Assembly (NCBI GenBank): GCA_964385635.1
Contig: CAYLPU010000022.1
Coordinates: 1-58,383, forward strand
Direction of reading: 5' to 3'
DNA from: CAYLPU01 sp964385635
Lineage (GTDB): Bacteria; Chloroflexota; Anaerolineae; B4-G1
Length of the DNA: 58,383 bases
Within the stretch, counting starts at the first letter, position 1; every line of letters starts with the position of its first letter. Below, in pieces: positions 26,003 through 34,631 of this stretch. The translations under genes and the position numbers were made by a program. The notes beneath the pieces are model-generated. The model was not told the origin of the DNA and made no database searches. It saw only the letters and a list, made by a program, of their open reading frames with translations.

Positions 26003-26359
26003 ATGAGTGTAGAAGTGCATACCCTGACTCCTCGAGCAAGCCAACTGGCGATTGATATTCGTCTTTCGGCCACGGTGAACGTCACCGAGTTCAGCGCCCG
26101 GCAGAAGGTAACCGGTTTCGTTGCCGATGAGATCAGCACAAATATGCATGGCGGCGAGCCAGGGCTGGTCGTTGGTGAGCGTATTTGCTGGCGTGTCCCG
26201 GTTATTCTTTCGATGCCACCCACCGGCGACCGGGGTGAAGTCGGCGCGATTGACGTGGATATCGAGACCGGTCAATTGATGGTCACCCGTGCGCTCATCG
26301 AGGAGATCGAACGCCGTGCCGAATATCTTGCTACCCATCCCACACCACCTTCAACGTAA
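26003..26359 (+). CDS. Small protein of unknown function paired with a C39-like peptidase
   Basis: 118 residues, no signal peptide or membrane segment. It begins MSVEVHTLTPRASQLAIDIR and contains RICWRVPVILSMPPTGDRG and IDVDIETGQLMVTRALIEEI, a beta-rich body with a terminal helix. The strand and TGQL turn recall PepSY-like or prodomain-like folds, but I do not recognise the family. AAGGAG stands 7 bases before the ATG at 26003. The 3' end overlaps the next gene by 44 bases, so the two are almost certainly co-translated. A chaperone, inhibitor or antitoxin role toward the peptidase is a fair guess only. Confidence 0.7.
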   Translation: MSVEVHTLTPRASQLAIDIRLSATVNVTEFSARQKVTGFVADEISTNMHGGEPGLVVGERICWRVPVILSMPPTGDRGEVGAIDVDIETGQLMVTRALIEEIERRAEYLATHPTPPST

Positions 26360-26771
26360 CGACGGTGATTGTCTGGCTGCCTGCGCGGCGATGGTGCTGG
26401 ACTATCTGGGTGTGTCAGCCGGCTATGATCGCTTGCTTCGGTTGCTGGGCGTTAAATGCTACGGCACGCCAGGCTCCCGTTTGAACAACCCGGCCAATCT
26501 GGGTGTGCACGTCCGCTACGCTCGGGGCACAATGGACGAATTGTTTGACTACCTGGCCGGTGGGCAACCGTGTATTGTGCTCGTCCGCACCGGCCAATTG
26601 CCCCACTGGACGTATGCCACTGACCATGCTGTGCTCGTCGTCGGCTTTGACGAGCAGGCGGTGTACGTCAACGATCCTGCCTTCGAGCAAGCCCCACAGC
26701 GTGTTCCTCGCGCTGATTTCGAACTCGCTTGGCTGGAGTTCGATTATCGCTATGCGGTGATGTGGCGCTAG
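26316..26771 (+). CDS. C39-like cysteine peptidase
   Basis: 151 residues. The papain-like core of C39 peptidases is visible: glutamine and cysteine in HHLQRNDGDCLAACAAMVLD, histidine in YATDHAVLVVGFD, and the following VYVNDPAFE with the polar third residue. Family members cleave double-glycine leaders or act as stand-alone peptidases; here there is no transporter domain and no signal peptide. The start is most likely GTG at 26316 (reading VPNILLPIPHHLQRND), within the end of the preceding gene; an upstream GTG at 26289 is less likely. This two-gene unit sits between duplicated pieces of older genes, so it probably arrived as an insertion. Confidence 0.75.
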   Translation: MPNILLPIPHHLQRNDGDCLAACAAMVLDYLGVSAGYDRLLRLLGVKCYGTPGSRLNNPANLGVHVRYARGTMDELFDYLAGGQPCIVLVRTGQLPHWTYATDHAVLVVGFDEQAVYVNDPAFEQAPQRVPRADFELAWLEFDYRYAVMWR

Positions 26772-26784
26772 TGTGTCGTTCACA

Positions 26785-27110
26785 ACTGGCGTAGAAGGCT
26801 TTCGCCTGTTCCAGCCACCCCGACAGGATCTGCTTGCGCAGACCATCCAGCGTGTGCTACCTACTGTTCTCTGGAAGGTCCACAGCGCGCCCACGCGCCA
26901 GGCGACGATGTCGCCGGCCCTGTTCGCTGCCCGCTGCGCCCAGGTGCTCGGCGCGTTCGTACCCCTTCGACAAGCTCAGGGCAGGCTCCTCGCGCTCGAC
27001 CAGCCACGGGCACAGCCGCTCGAAGTCACGCGGCGAGAGTTTATCGAAGGGCAGGGTGTGGGTTGTGCCGGTGATGGAAGGTTGGGAGTGGGTCAAAGCT
27101 GTGTCTCCTG
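26785..27110 (-). pseudogene. Broken N-terminus of an Mrr-like restriction-endonuclease gene
   Basis: The minus strand reads TLPFDKLSPRDFERLCPWLV then YERAEHLGAAGSEQG, the recognisable start of endonuclease domains found in conflict-related proteins, where it normally continues GRDIVAW and a strand with QCKR. Here the frame shifts after EQG and continues as ALWTFQRT in another frame, then degenerates. An extra EEPALSLSK segment splits the helix; it is encoded by a CCTTCGACAAGCTCAGGG repeat inserted in frame near 26966-26990. A second piece of the same sequence lies at 25827-25874. It is a dead fragment. Confidence 0.65.
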
Positions 27111-27743
27111 TTGCATAGAAGAAGCCCATTGGTCTACAAGTTCTCTGAGACCATCAAGACGCGAAAAGTCAAAGCGAGCTTTGATACGGGCAGCTATTGA
27201 TGGCAATTGCCGCTTCAAGATACGGCATCCTGTGGGAAAGATCGCGACCAACGGGACATTTGAAAGATCTTGAAGATACAAGGAAGTGTGCCGCTGAAGG
27301 CACTTGGTAGCAGCATCGCGCCTCTGGGATTTCTTATCAAGTTTGTGAAGGGGACAAAGGGCAGCGTCTACGACCCAGATACCCCGGCTATTCATAAACT
27401 TGAAAAGAGCTTTATCATCGCTGCCAGGTACTAATTCTTCACGAAGATTCGCCCGTAAACCACTGGACTCGTAGCAAGAGACAGGATCATAGACAAAGCG
27501 ACTGATTGGTGGAGACTCACACAGGAGGATCAGGCGTGGTTCGACCTCGAGCTCGTCGAGTGCCTTCAGACGCATAGTCTCAACTTCCCTGATACGAGCG
27601 ACATTGAGCAGTGATACTGCTGGACAGTCTGTGCAGTCCAATTTTGCCACGTCGATAGATACCATAGTGACCGTCTTATCTCCTTCAATCCTGTTTTCCC
27701 ACTGTGCCAGCTTTTCCCTCCGCCAATCGGAACAACTGTACAC
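27093..27743 (-). CDS. Conserved-looking protein of unknown function in the defence island
   Basis: 216 residues at most. Recognisable pieces are PRLILLCESPPISRFVYDP, REELVPGSDDKALFKFMNSR, GIWVVDAALCPLHKL and NVPLVAIFPTGCRILK: strands alternating with helices, as in Rossmann-like or uracil-DNA-glycosylase-like folds, but no catalytic motif is certain. The frame is open upstream of the likely GTG start at 27743 as far as a stop near 27801 (reading EAHIEVTDRQIDQIVYSC), so the true N-terminus may be lost. A later ATG with GGAGAT upstream could begin at MVSIDVAKLD. It lies between the methyltransferase end and the broken endonuclease fragment. No function assigned. Confidence 0.55.
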   Translation of the reverse strand: MYSCSDWRREKLAQWENRIEGDKTVTMVSIDVAKLDCTDCPAVSLLNVARIREVETMRLKALDELEVEPRLILLCESPPISRFVYDPVSCYESSGLRANLREELVPGSDDKALFKFMNSRGIWVVDAALCPLHKLDKKSQRRDAATKCLQRHTSLYLQDLSNVPLVAIFPTGCRILKRQLPSIAARIKARFDFSRLDGLRELVDQWASSMQQETQL

Positions 27744-27871
27744 GATCTGGTCAATTTGCCGGTCGGTGACCTCGATGTGTGCCTCAGCAGGCCAGGGTCA
27801 GCCATCAGTTACTCACCCCACCGTTCGCTCCAGGTTCAGCGCCAGCAGCTACACTAGAATCTCCTTGTTGC

Positions 27872-30748
27872 TTATTGCTCAATCGGCCAGCCACCATGGG
27901 ATTCGATGGCGGCATCTATTTCCTCCATCAGGTAGATGGTCTCCTTGAGCGCCACGACGAAACGCTGGTAGTGGTCGATGTCGTCTTGGGTAAGGGTGCG
28001 GCCGGGGACGCCCTTTTTGCCGCGCCGGTCGTAGAGCCACTTGCGGCAGACCTGGTAGCCGCCGATGTGGAAGTTCCAGACATCCTCAGGGAGACCGTCA
28101 AAGTAGGAGCAAGACGACCGCTGGGAGCTGTCCAGGTAGACTTTGCCATCCTCGTAGCACTTGCTTTTGCTGAAGGCGCCCATGGTGGTGCCGTTAGTGC
28201 CCTCGACGAAGGTGGTGACGGGTTCTCGTAGGGGCGATTTGCCAAATCGCCCTACGTTCCAGGAGGCGGCGGGGTAGTCGTCTTCGAGGAGGTGGAGGGC
28301 GACGAGGTCCGCGCCCAGGCCGACCAGGGTGGCGAACAGTTGCGGGTCCGAGGTTAGCGGCAGGTGGGGAAAGTCTGACTTGAGGAACTCGGCGTAGCGG
28401 GCGCGATAGGCAAGGCTCTGAAAGACGGCGTAAGCATAATGGAAAACGTCTTCCGAGCTAAATGTCTCGGACAAGTCACCATGCCCGTCCGGGATAAAAT
28501 GCAGACCTGTCCGTTCCTCCAGGGCAGTCACGAATCGGGGACTAAGATTAGGCACGCGACTATCTTTACCTGGTGGCCAGGATGAGATGTCGGAGATGTC
28601 AAAAAGTTGTCTCCGCCCTCCCCTTCTTGCATCAGCAGCGGGATAGAGATAGAGAGCCAACAAGGTATTAGAATCGTATGCAGCACAGGATTTGTGTCCA
28701 CAGATTTGGCGTGTAGCCAAAACATCCCATTTGTCTCGCGTCTGCCGAGTGGTTATGATACCTACATTCTCCCCTGCCAGCATGTTGGGCATAACTTCGG
28801 GACGGGGCATACAGATAAAACCTCTCGTTTGGCCCGTGTAATAGATGAACCGCAGGTCAAACGGTCGGTATAGAATCGGTACAACACAGCTGCGAACCGG
28901 CCCGCTGGACCGGAGATCTGCTTGAGCAAGATGGACCTTCCAATCCCTCACGTCCCGACCCAAGGTATACTTCTTACGCGCTTCCTCAACTGGCAGGGCG
29001 ACAAAGTCTCGCACGGTGTGCCAGACTTCATCCGGTGACCAGTGGATAGTCAGGTGGTCGCGGGCTGTCACTATGCCTATCGAGTTCACCGGGAAAATCT
29101 TGGTCACTTTCCAGCCTTTATAATACTCGGCCTCCAAGTCAGCATCGCGTGGCACAATTAGGTAGAGAGGTGACTGTGAGGTGAGTAGATTCCAATCTGT
29201 AGTCCGCACATCTGCTTCGAGGAGTCGCTGGTATTTGTGTCCGCGCAAGCCCCACAAATCGGCGTGGTAGACCTCCGAGGTTTCAGAAACCTCGGAGGTC
29301 TGAGCGGGCCGCTTCACCGCCAGCAGAATCGCCACACCGGGCATAATGTCAAACACGTTCTCATCGGGATTGCCCTCGGGTGTGGTCTCTTTCTTCTTGG
29401 TGCTGCCGTGCAGATCCAGGACGTAAATCGTGTCGAAGGCTGCCATCAGCGATTGGCGCATCCCACGAAAAGTGGGGTTGTCCAGGTAGCCGTGGTTGGT
29501 GATAAAGGCCAAAATGCCCGCGCCGGTCTGCTCAACGCGCCACTGCCCGAAGCGGATGAACTTGACGTAGTCGTCGTTGAGCCACTTGGGATTGCGCTCA
29601 TTCAGGCCGTGGCCGTCCACTTCAAAGTAGTTCTCCACGGAGCGGCCCTCACTGTCGGTGCCGCGCAAGAGGCCCGCGATCCACTCGCTCTCGTTGGCCG
29701 AGTGTCCGGCGTAGGGCGGATTGCCGATCACCACCGTGATGGGTACTTGCCGCTTGACGCGGGCGGCGGCGTTGGACTCTTTGGAGAGGAAGCCAGCCAG
29801 AGCCAGGGTCTCGTGGGCCTCCACCGGCTCCTCCAGGGTGTTGGTGAGGTATACGCGCAACCGCTCGTCGCTGGCAAAGTCGTAGCCGGTCTGGCGCAGT
29901 TTGAGGCCCAATTTCATGTGGGCCACGGCGTAAGGGGCCATCATCAACTCAAAGCCGTTGAGGCGAGGCAGCAGGTGGTCGGCGATGTAAGCGTTCCAGT
30001 CGGCGCCGGGTCTGGCCTTGACAGTGCGCTCAATCTGGTCAATGACGTGGGCCAGGAAGGTGCCGGTGCCGGTGGCCGGGTCGAGGATCTGCACCAGCGG
30101 CTCGTTGGTGTCTGGGTCTACGCTGGTGTCGGCCAGGCCGTCAGTGAGGCCGAATTCGGTCTTGAGCAGGTGGTCTACGGAGCGCACGATGTAGGAGACG
30201 ACGGGGTCGGGGGTGTAGAAGACGCCGCGCTTGACTTTCTGGGCCTTGTCGTATTCGCCCAGGAAGAGTTCGTAGAAGTGGATGACGGGGTCTTCGCGGC
30301 CCATACCGCTCTGCTTGCCAAAGTCTTGCAGGATGGCCTCGATGTTGGTCTGGCGCAGCAGTTCGACCAGTTGGTCCACACCCAGGTCGTCCAGGTCCAC
30401 CAGAAACCGGGTTTTTTCCGAAAAACCCGGTTTCTTTGCCTCTGAAGCCATCAATTCGGCCAACAAGTCCTTGAGGAAAGGATTGGTGTTGGGGATCAGT
30501 TCGACCATACGGTCGTAGGTCAGATCGGTACCGCTTTCCTTTTGCTGGGTGGCGGCGGAGAAGAGGCCGTAGGCGATGGTCTGGGCGACCATGTCGGCGA
30601 AGGTCTCGGGGGCCAGGTCGTGGAGCAGGGTTTCTTTGAAGGCGGCGTAGAGCCGGTGCAGCGGGCCGTCGCGGGTCTCCAGACCGTAGACCTCGTTCAC
30701 CAGGTCGCGGACGGTGGCAGCGTGGCAGGCCATCTGGCGGGCCAACAT
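27872..30748 (-). CDS. Type IIG/ISP-like DNA adenine methyltransferase, main part (split gene)
   Basis: 958 residues. Motif I is QILDPATGTGTFLAHVI and motif IV is VIGNPPYAGHS, so it is an N6-adenine methyltransferase. The C-terminal 400 residues form a target-recognition region ending ESHGGWPIEQ. It is the continuation of the 200-residue frame at 30749-31351: a single TAG separates them and the ATG follows immediately. Three palindromic repeats lie in frame inside it (28227-28256, 29271-29299, 30402-30435). The next upstream gene is a PLD-SNF2 helicase, so this was probably the modification part of a defence system. Whether it still works depends on the TAG. A restart at the ATG is possible, but no ribosome-binding site is seen. 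Confidence 0.85.
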   Translation of the reverse strand: MLARQMACHAATVRDLVNEVYGLETRDGPLHRLYAAFKETLLHDLAPETFADMVAQTIAYGLFSAATQQKESGTDLTYDRMVELIPNTNPFLKDLLAELMASEAKKPGFSEKTRFLVDLDDLGVDQLVELLRQTNIEAILQDFGKQSGMGREDPVIHFYELFLGEYDKAQKVKRGVFYTPDPVVSYIVRSVDHLLKTEFGLTDGLADTSVDPDTNEPLVQILDPATGTGTFLAHVIDQIERTVKARPGADWNAYIADHLLPRLNGFELMMAPYAVAHMKLGLKLRQTGYDFASDERLRVYLTNTLEEPVEAHETLALAGFLSKESNAAARVKRQVPITVVIGNPPYAGHSANESEWIAGLLRGTDSEGRSVENYFEVDGHGLNERNPKWLNDDYVKFIRFGQWRVEQTGAGILAFITNHGYLDNPTFRGMRQSLMAAFDTIYVLDLHGSTKKKETTPEGNPDENVFDIMPGVAILLAVKRPAQTSEVSETSEVYHADLWGLRGHKYQRLLEADVRTTDWNLLTSQSPLYLIVPRDADLEAEYYKGWKVTKIFPVNSIGIVTARDHLTIHWSPDEVWHTVRDFVALPVEEARKKYTLGRDVRDWKVHLAQADLRSSGPVRSCVVPILYRPFDLRFIYYTGQTRGFICMPRPEVMPNMLAGENVGIITTRQTRDKWDVLATRQICGHKSCAAYDSNTLLALYLYPAADARRGGRRQLFDISDISSWPPGKDSRVPNLSPRFVTALEERTGLHFIPDGHGDLSETFSSEDVFHYAYAVFQSLAYRARYAEFLKSDFPHLPLTSDPQLFATLVGLGADLVALHLLEDDYPAASWNVGRFGKSPLREPVTTFVEGTNGTTMGAFSKSKCYEDGKVYLDSSQRSSCSYFDGLPEDVWNFHIGGYQVCRKWLYDRRGKKGVPGRTLTQDDIDHYQRFVVALKETIYLMEEIDAAIESHGGWPIEQ
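28227..28256. repeat. In-frame palindrome in the methyltransferase gene (first)
   Basis: CGTAGGGGCGATTT faces AAATCGCCCTACG across GCC, with one unpaired base. It is translated as part of NVGRFGKSPLREP in the specificity region. Confidence 0.75.
29271..29299. repeat. In-frame palindrome in the methyltransferase gene (second)
   Basis: ACCTCCGAGGTTT and AAACCTCGGAGGT, perfect 13-base arms with loop CAG. It is translated as EVSETSEVY. A related copy lies in the biotin-carrier gene at 49289-49316. Confidence 0.8.
30402..30435. repeat. In-frame palindrome in the methyltransferase gene (third)
   Basis: AGAAACCGGGTTTTT and AAAAACCCGGTTTCT, perfect 15-base arms with loop TCCG. It is translated as KKPGFSEKTRFL. 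A copy with identical arms lies at 51633-51666. Confidence 0.85.
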
Positions 30749-31351
30749 CTAAGAGGTGGTGATGGTGTAGCGGTGGGCGACGGTGAAGGCGCGGCTCCAC
30801 TGCTGACGCCAGGCGTCGGCGTCGGTCTCGGTCTCAGGGTCGGGCCAGCGAAGAGCCTCCAGGTTGAGGTTTTTGATGTAGTAGAAGTGGGTCTCGCGGG
30901 TGTCCCAGGAGAAGGTGCGCAGTTCGGGGAGGCGGTCCTCGCGGCGGCGAAAGTGGGCGAAGGAGATGGAACGGTGCTCGGCATCACCCTGGGCGGAGAT
31001 GAAGAGCAGGTCGTTCAACCGCCAGACGGGCTGGTGGGGGTCGCGGTGGCGGCCGGCGGGTACGAGCGAGCGCAGGATGCGGCGCAGGACAACGACGGGC
31101 AGACGCTTGCTCTCGAACTGGATGTAAAAGATGGCCCAGGGCTGGGTGTCCGCCAGGGGGCGTATCTGCTTGATGGTCTCGATCTTGACAGCGTGCCTGG
31201 GGTCTATGCCGAGTTCGGCCGGGTCGTAGTCAAAGGTGTAATCGTCGGCGTCCTCGGCCTCGATGGGCCAGTCGAGTTCGTCGCGCAGGTAGGCGACGAG
31301 TTGGTCGAAATTGGTCAGGGCACGGAGTTTGGCGATGTCTTTGGGCTGCAT
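30749..31351 (-). CDS. N-terminal part of the split methyltransferase
   Basis: 200 residues beginning MQPKDIAKLRALTNFDQLVA and including DYTFDYDPAELGIDPRH and WAIFYIQFESKRLPVVVLRR, the usual N-terminal domain of this long methyltransferase type. It ends VAHRYTITTS, then TAG, then ATG of the next part, without frame change. A single base difference (for example AAG to TAG) would explain the split. The ATG at 31351 is chosen because it opens the conserved text; an upstream extension to 31405 includes a palindromic repeat. It is only about 110 bases from the helicase gene stop. Confidence 0.7.
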   Translation of the reverse strand: MQPKDIAKLRALTNFDQLVAYLRDELDWPIEAEDADDYTFDYDPAELGIDPRHAVKIETIKQIRPLADTQPWAIFYIQFESKRLPVVVLRRILRSLVPAGRHRDPHQPVWRLNDLLFISAQGDAEHRSISFAHFRRREDRLPELRTFSWDTRETHFYYIKNLNLEALRWPDPETETDADAWRQQWSRAFTVAHRYTITTS

Positions 31352-31405
31352 CAGGCATCTTCTTATCCGGCCACGAATGAATTCGCGGCCTGATACCAGA
31401 AACAC

Positions 31406-31460
31406 GTTAGAAACGTGTTGTGACGTTGACGGAACGTGTTTCCAACACGTTTTCCGTAGC
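31406..31460. repeat. Paired AACGTGTT/AACACGTT palindromes
   Basis: AACACGTTAGAAACGTGTT is followed some 20 bases later by AACGTGTTTCCAACACGTT. Both are small hairpins between the helicase and methyltransferase genes and match no gene feature. Confidence 0.55.
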
Positions 31461-31514
31461 AGTAGCAGACATCGAATTCATTCGATGACTCATTTGATGG
31501 CGACTACTAACCAA

Positions 31515-34500
31515 CTAACCAACTAACTCCATCCAGGCCAGTAGCGCGCTCTTGACGCCCACGGGGGCCTGGACCTTTTTCAGGTAGGTGTTTGTGATGT
31601 GCTTGTCCATCTTGCGGCGGATCTCGGTCAGGGTCTCTTTTGGTGTCGCGGTGTGGCGCGGTGTGTCGGGTTCACACTGGATGAGGGAAAAGATGCGGGT
31701 GGCGTCGTCTTTGATCTCACCGGTGGCCAGGTCGTAGAGATACCAGCGGGTGAAGCCGGCCTGGTTGTCCCATTCGCCAGTCGTGGCGTCCTTGGCAGGC
31801 AACCGGTAGCAGAAGAAAACCGCGCGGGCGCCTTCGCCCGCAGGCCGCCGCCCTGAAGAGGCGGCGGTGGGTATTTCTTTGCCGCTGAAGACACGCAAGG
31901 GCATCTGCGCCAGTCGCTCGGTCAGGTCGGGATGATCTTGAAGTAACTGTTGGTAGGTGAGGCGCATCTCTTCAGTGGAAGTGGTGGTACCCTCGTGGGC
32001 CTGGTTGAAGTCCCTGAGTGCCTCGTAATCATCCTCGGGTCTCAGCAGCTTGCGGCCCTCGATGCCGAAGGTTTTGGAGATGCGCAGCGTCTTGTGGGTC
32101 ACTCGCTGGTAGAGGGTGAGGATGCGGTTCAGTTCGTCGGGCGGCAAGAAGTTCCACAGGTGTACGGTGCCCCGCACCCCAGCCAGTTGGGGATGATCGG
32201 TGATCATCTGCGCTTCGATTGCGGGATCAAGGCGACGGTCCACGCGGCCGATGCGTTGCATCAAGCGCACCGGGTTCCAGTGCAGGTCATAGTTGATGAT
32301 GCAGGTACCGTCCTGCAGGTTGAGACCCTCGGAGAGCACGTCGGTGGAGATGAGGACGCGGATTTCCTGGGTGCCTTCACCGGTCAGGTCGGCGCTGCTG
32401 CTCTCGTTGTAGTAGGGCGAAAAGGCGCGGATGATGTGGCTGCGGTTGCGCTGGCTCAGGCTATCTACCTCGTTCAGCGGCCCGATGCCGGCGTCCTGCA
32501 ACTGACGTTTCAGATAGCGGGCGGTGGCCACGTACTCGGTAAAGATGAGCACCTTGTGGTTTTGGAGTAGGGGATCGGTCTGGAGCAGATGGATCAGGGT
32601 TTGCAGTTTGTCGTCCTGGGCGGGGTCAAAGTCCTGCAATTCGTCCAGGAATTGGGCCAACTGATCCATATCAAGGCCGGTCTCCATCACGATCTCGGTC
32701 ACGTTGTATTCTCGCTCGTCCAACTGTTTGATCTTTTTCTTGAACTCCTCGGGGATGATGTCCTCGTCCAGTTCTTCTTCCTCTTCCTCGCTGCCCCGAA
32801 GCCCACGGGTGCGCAAATGCTCCTTGACGCGGGCCATGAGGTCGGCGTGCTGGCCCTCCCAACGGGCGGCGTACTTGGGATTGTGCAAACGGACGAAATG
32901 GAGCAGCTTGAGCAACAGGTCTTCACAACTGGCCTCGAAGGCTTTGGCGGAACTTTCGAAACGCTTGAGCAGCAGCGTGCGGATCAGGCCGACCACCTGC
33001 TTCTGCCGTCCCTCAGCCAGGGGGTCAATGGCGGTGTCGTCACCGCGATACTTAGCCAGAGGGTAGTAAATGAGCAGCGAGACAAGCGGGTTGTCTTTGT
33101 CGAAGGCAACCTCCAGGTTATCGAGCAGGCCGCCGTAGGTCTGGGCCAGTGAGTAGTTTGCGACCTGGGGATCCTTCCGTTTGGGGAAGGCAACCTGTTG
33201 GCCGCCGCGCTGTTTCAGACTACGCTTGACGTAGGCCCGGCTGCGCTGTACGACCAAGGCCTGGAAGAGGTCGTCTTCGGAGAGTACCTTCTCAGCAGCA
33301 CGTGAGTCAATCTCAACGTGACCATCACCGTTTCCAGCGCCACCTACCAGCACATCCAGCGCCCCCTCCATCCTGCGAAAGTGGCCGCGCAGGGTGTGGA
33401 TGCCCAGGGGGGCGTCGCTGAAATAGCCAGGCTGACGGCGTGAGAAAAGTTCGATCAGGTGCATCAGGTCGTAGAGGCTGTTGTTGATGGGGGTGGCGGT
33501 GAGCAGAAAGAGTTGTTTGCCCTTGGTCAGGTCGTAGAACTTGCGTGAGCGATCCGACGAGATGTTGCGGAAGTGGTGCGCCTCGTCTACGACGATGGCG
33601 TCCACCTTGTCGGCGACTTCTTGCATCCATCCAGGATACTTGCCGCCACGCAGCAGGTCGGTGTGATTGTAGATGACCAGGTTACTCAAGTTACCAAGTG
33701 CATCCGGCAAGTAGCGCCGTAGCTTCACTTCCCAGACATCTTCGCGCGCCGCCTTGGGGACAAAGAGGGCCACCCGCTTACGGTCGCGGAGCAAACGCTC
33801 GATGACCATCAGACCAATGAAGGTCTTGCCCAGACCGACGCCGTCGCACAGCAACGCGCCATTGTAGCGTCGGGCGATCTGCATGAGGTTGTGGTATCCC
33901 TCGCGCTGGTAGTGGTCCAGCACCGGATACATCCTGGACTCGCCCTTTTTCCACTCGCTGACCGAGAGTTCGTGCGCCCGAAAGTAGGCGGCCATGGCCC
34001 GGGCGTAGACCTCGAAGGGGGTGTACTCGCGGGTGTGGCGCTCAATCGTGCGCAGAATCTCTGGGGTGACGTCCTCGGCCTCGTCCCAGTACCGTTCGTA
34101 CCATTCCTGGAGCAGTTCGACCTCGCGCCGCAACTGGATGTTGAGTTCGACGTTATCGTGGAGGCCGGGGTAGGTGAAGTTGCTCGAACCGACCAGGGCG
34201 GCGGAGCCGACGACGTCCAGTTTGGCGTGGGTGATGTACGCTTTGGCGTGGAACTTTTTCTTGCGGTAGACGCGGGCCTGGATCTGACTGGACTTGATGG
34301 CTTCGACGATGGCAGGGACGCCGGAGAGGAAGTCGTCTTGCTCTTTGGCGACTTCGATGCTGTCGTCCAGCCGGGCGGTTATCTGGGCCAATCCTGCCTC
34401 AAAGGCCTTCTTGGTGCGCTTGGAGACTTCGTCGCCCATGAGGATACGCAGCCTGTCCAACTGCTGCCATTGGCCATTGAGGGCGAGCAGTGCGCCGATC

Positions 34501-34622
34501 TCGAAGTAGCCGGTGGCAATGTCAAAGGCGTGGGAGATGTCGCACCAGTCGCGCAGGTAACGCTGGACTTTCCAGTGGTCGTCGGCGTTGTCCACGATGA
34601 AGAGTTCAGCGCCGGATTTCAT
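31515..34622 (-). CDS. PLD-nuclease/SNF2-family helicase fusion
   Basis: About 1035 residues. Numbered from the alternative ATG at 34628, an HKD-type phospholipase D motif comes first (HAK at 127-129, then GSSNFTYPGL). The SNF2/superfamily 2 helicase follows: Walker A DGVGLGKT at 262-269, DEAH at 348-351, LLTATPINNS, and C-terminal motifs VLISTDVLSEGLNLQ and RLMQRIGRVDRR. Such PLD-helicases occur in restriction and anti-phage loci with adenine methyltransferases, as here. I prefer the ATG at 34622, which has GAGGA upstream. A double hairpin repeat (31825-31867) is translated in frame near the C-terminus. It should translocate on DNA and may cleave it; specificity is unknown. Confidence 0.88.
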   Translation of the reverse strand: MKSGAELFIVDNADDHWKVQRYLRDWCDISHAFDIATGYFEIGALLALNGQWQQLDRLRILMGDEVSKRTKKAFEAGLAQITARLDDSIEVAKEQDDFLSGVPAIVEAIKSSQIQARVYRKKKFHAKAYITHAKLDVVGSAALVGSSNFTYPGLHDNVELNIQLRREVELLQEWYERYWDEAEDVTPEILRTIERHTREYTPFEVYARAMAAYFRAHELSVSEWKKGESRMYPVLDHYQREGYHNLMQIARRYNGALLCDGVGLGKTFIGLMVIERLLRDRKRVALFVPKAAREDVWEVKLRRYLPDALGNLSNLVIYNHTDLLRGGKYPGWMQEVADKVDAIVVDEAHHFRNISSDRSRKFYDLTKGKQLFLLTATPINNSLYDLMHLIELFSRRQPGYFSDAPLGIHTLRGHFRRMEGALDVLVGGAGNGDGHVEIDSRAAEKVLSEDDLFQALVVQRSRAYVKRSLKQRGGQQVAFPKRKDPQVANYSLAQTYGGLLDNLEVAFDKDNPLVSLLIYYPLAKYRGDDTAIDPLAEGRQKQVVGLIRTLLLKRFESSAKAFEASCEDLLLKLLHFVRLHNPKYAARWEGQHADLMARVKEHLRTRGLRGSEEEEEELDEDIIPEEFKKKIKQLDEREYNVTEIVMETGLDMDQLAQFLDELQDFDPAQDDKLQTLIHLLQTDPLLQNHKVLIFTEYVATARYLKRQLQDAGIGPLNEVDSLSQRNRSHIIRAFSPYYNESSSADLTGEGTQEIRVLISTDVLSEGLNLQDGTCIINYDLHWNPVRLMQRIGRVDRRLDPAIEAQMITDHPQLAGVRGTVHLWNFLPPDELNRILTLYQRVTHKTLRISKTFGIEGRKLLRPEDDYEALRDFNQAHEGTTTSTEEMRLTYQQLLQDHPDLTERLAQMPLRVFSGKEIPTAASSGRRPAGEGARAVFFCYRLPAKDATTGEWDNQAGFTRWYLYDLATGEIKDDATRIFSLIQCEPDTPRHTATPKETLTEIRRKMDKHITNTYLKKVQAPVGVKSALLAWMELVG
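31825..31867. repeat. In-frame double hairpin in the helicase gene
   Basis: CGGGCG-CCTT-CGCCCG followed by CCGCCGCC-CTGAAGA-GGCGGCGG. It is translated as PTAASSGRRPAGEGARA between two conserved strands of the helicase C-terminus, in the style of an inserted palindromic element. Confidence 0.7.
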
Positions 34623-34631
34623 TCTCATTCC

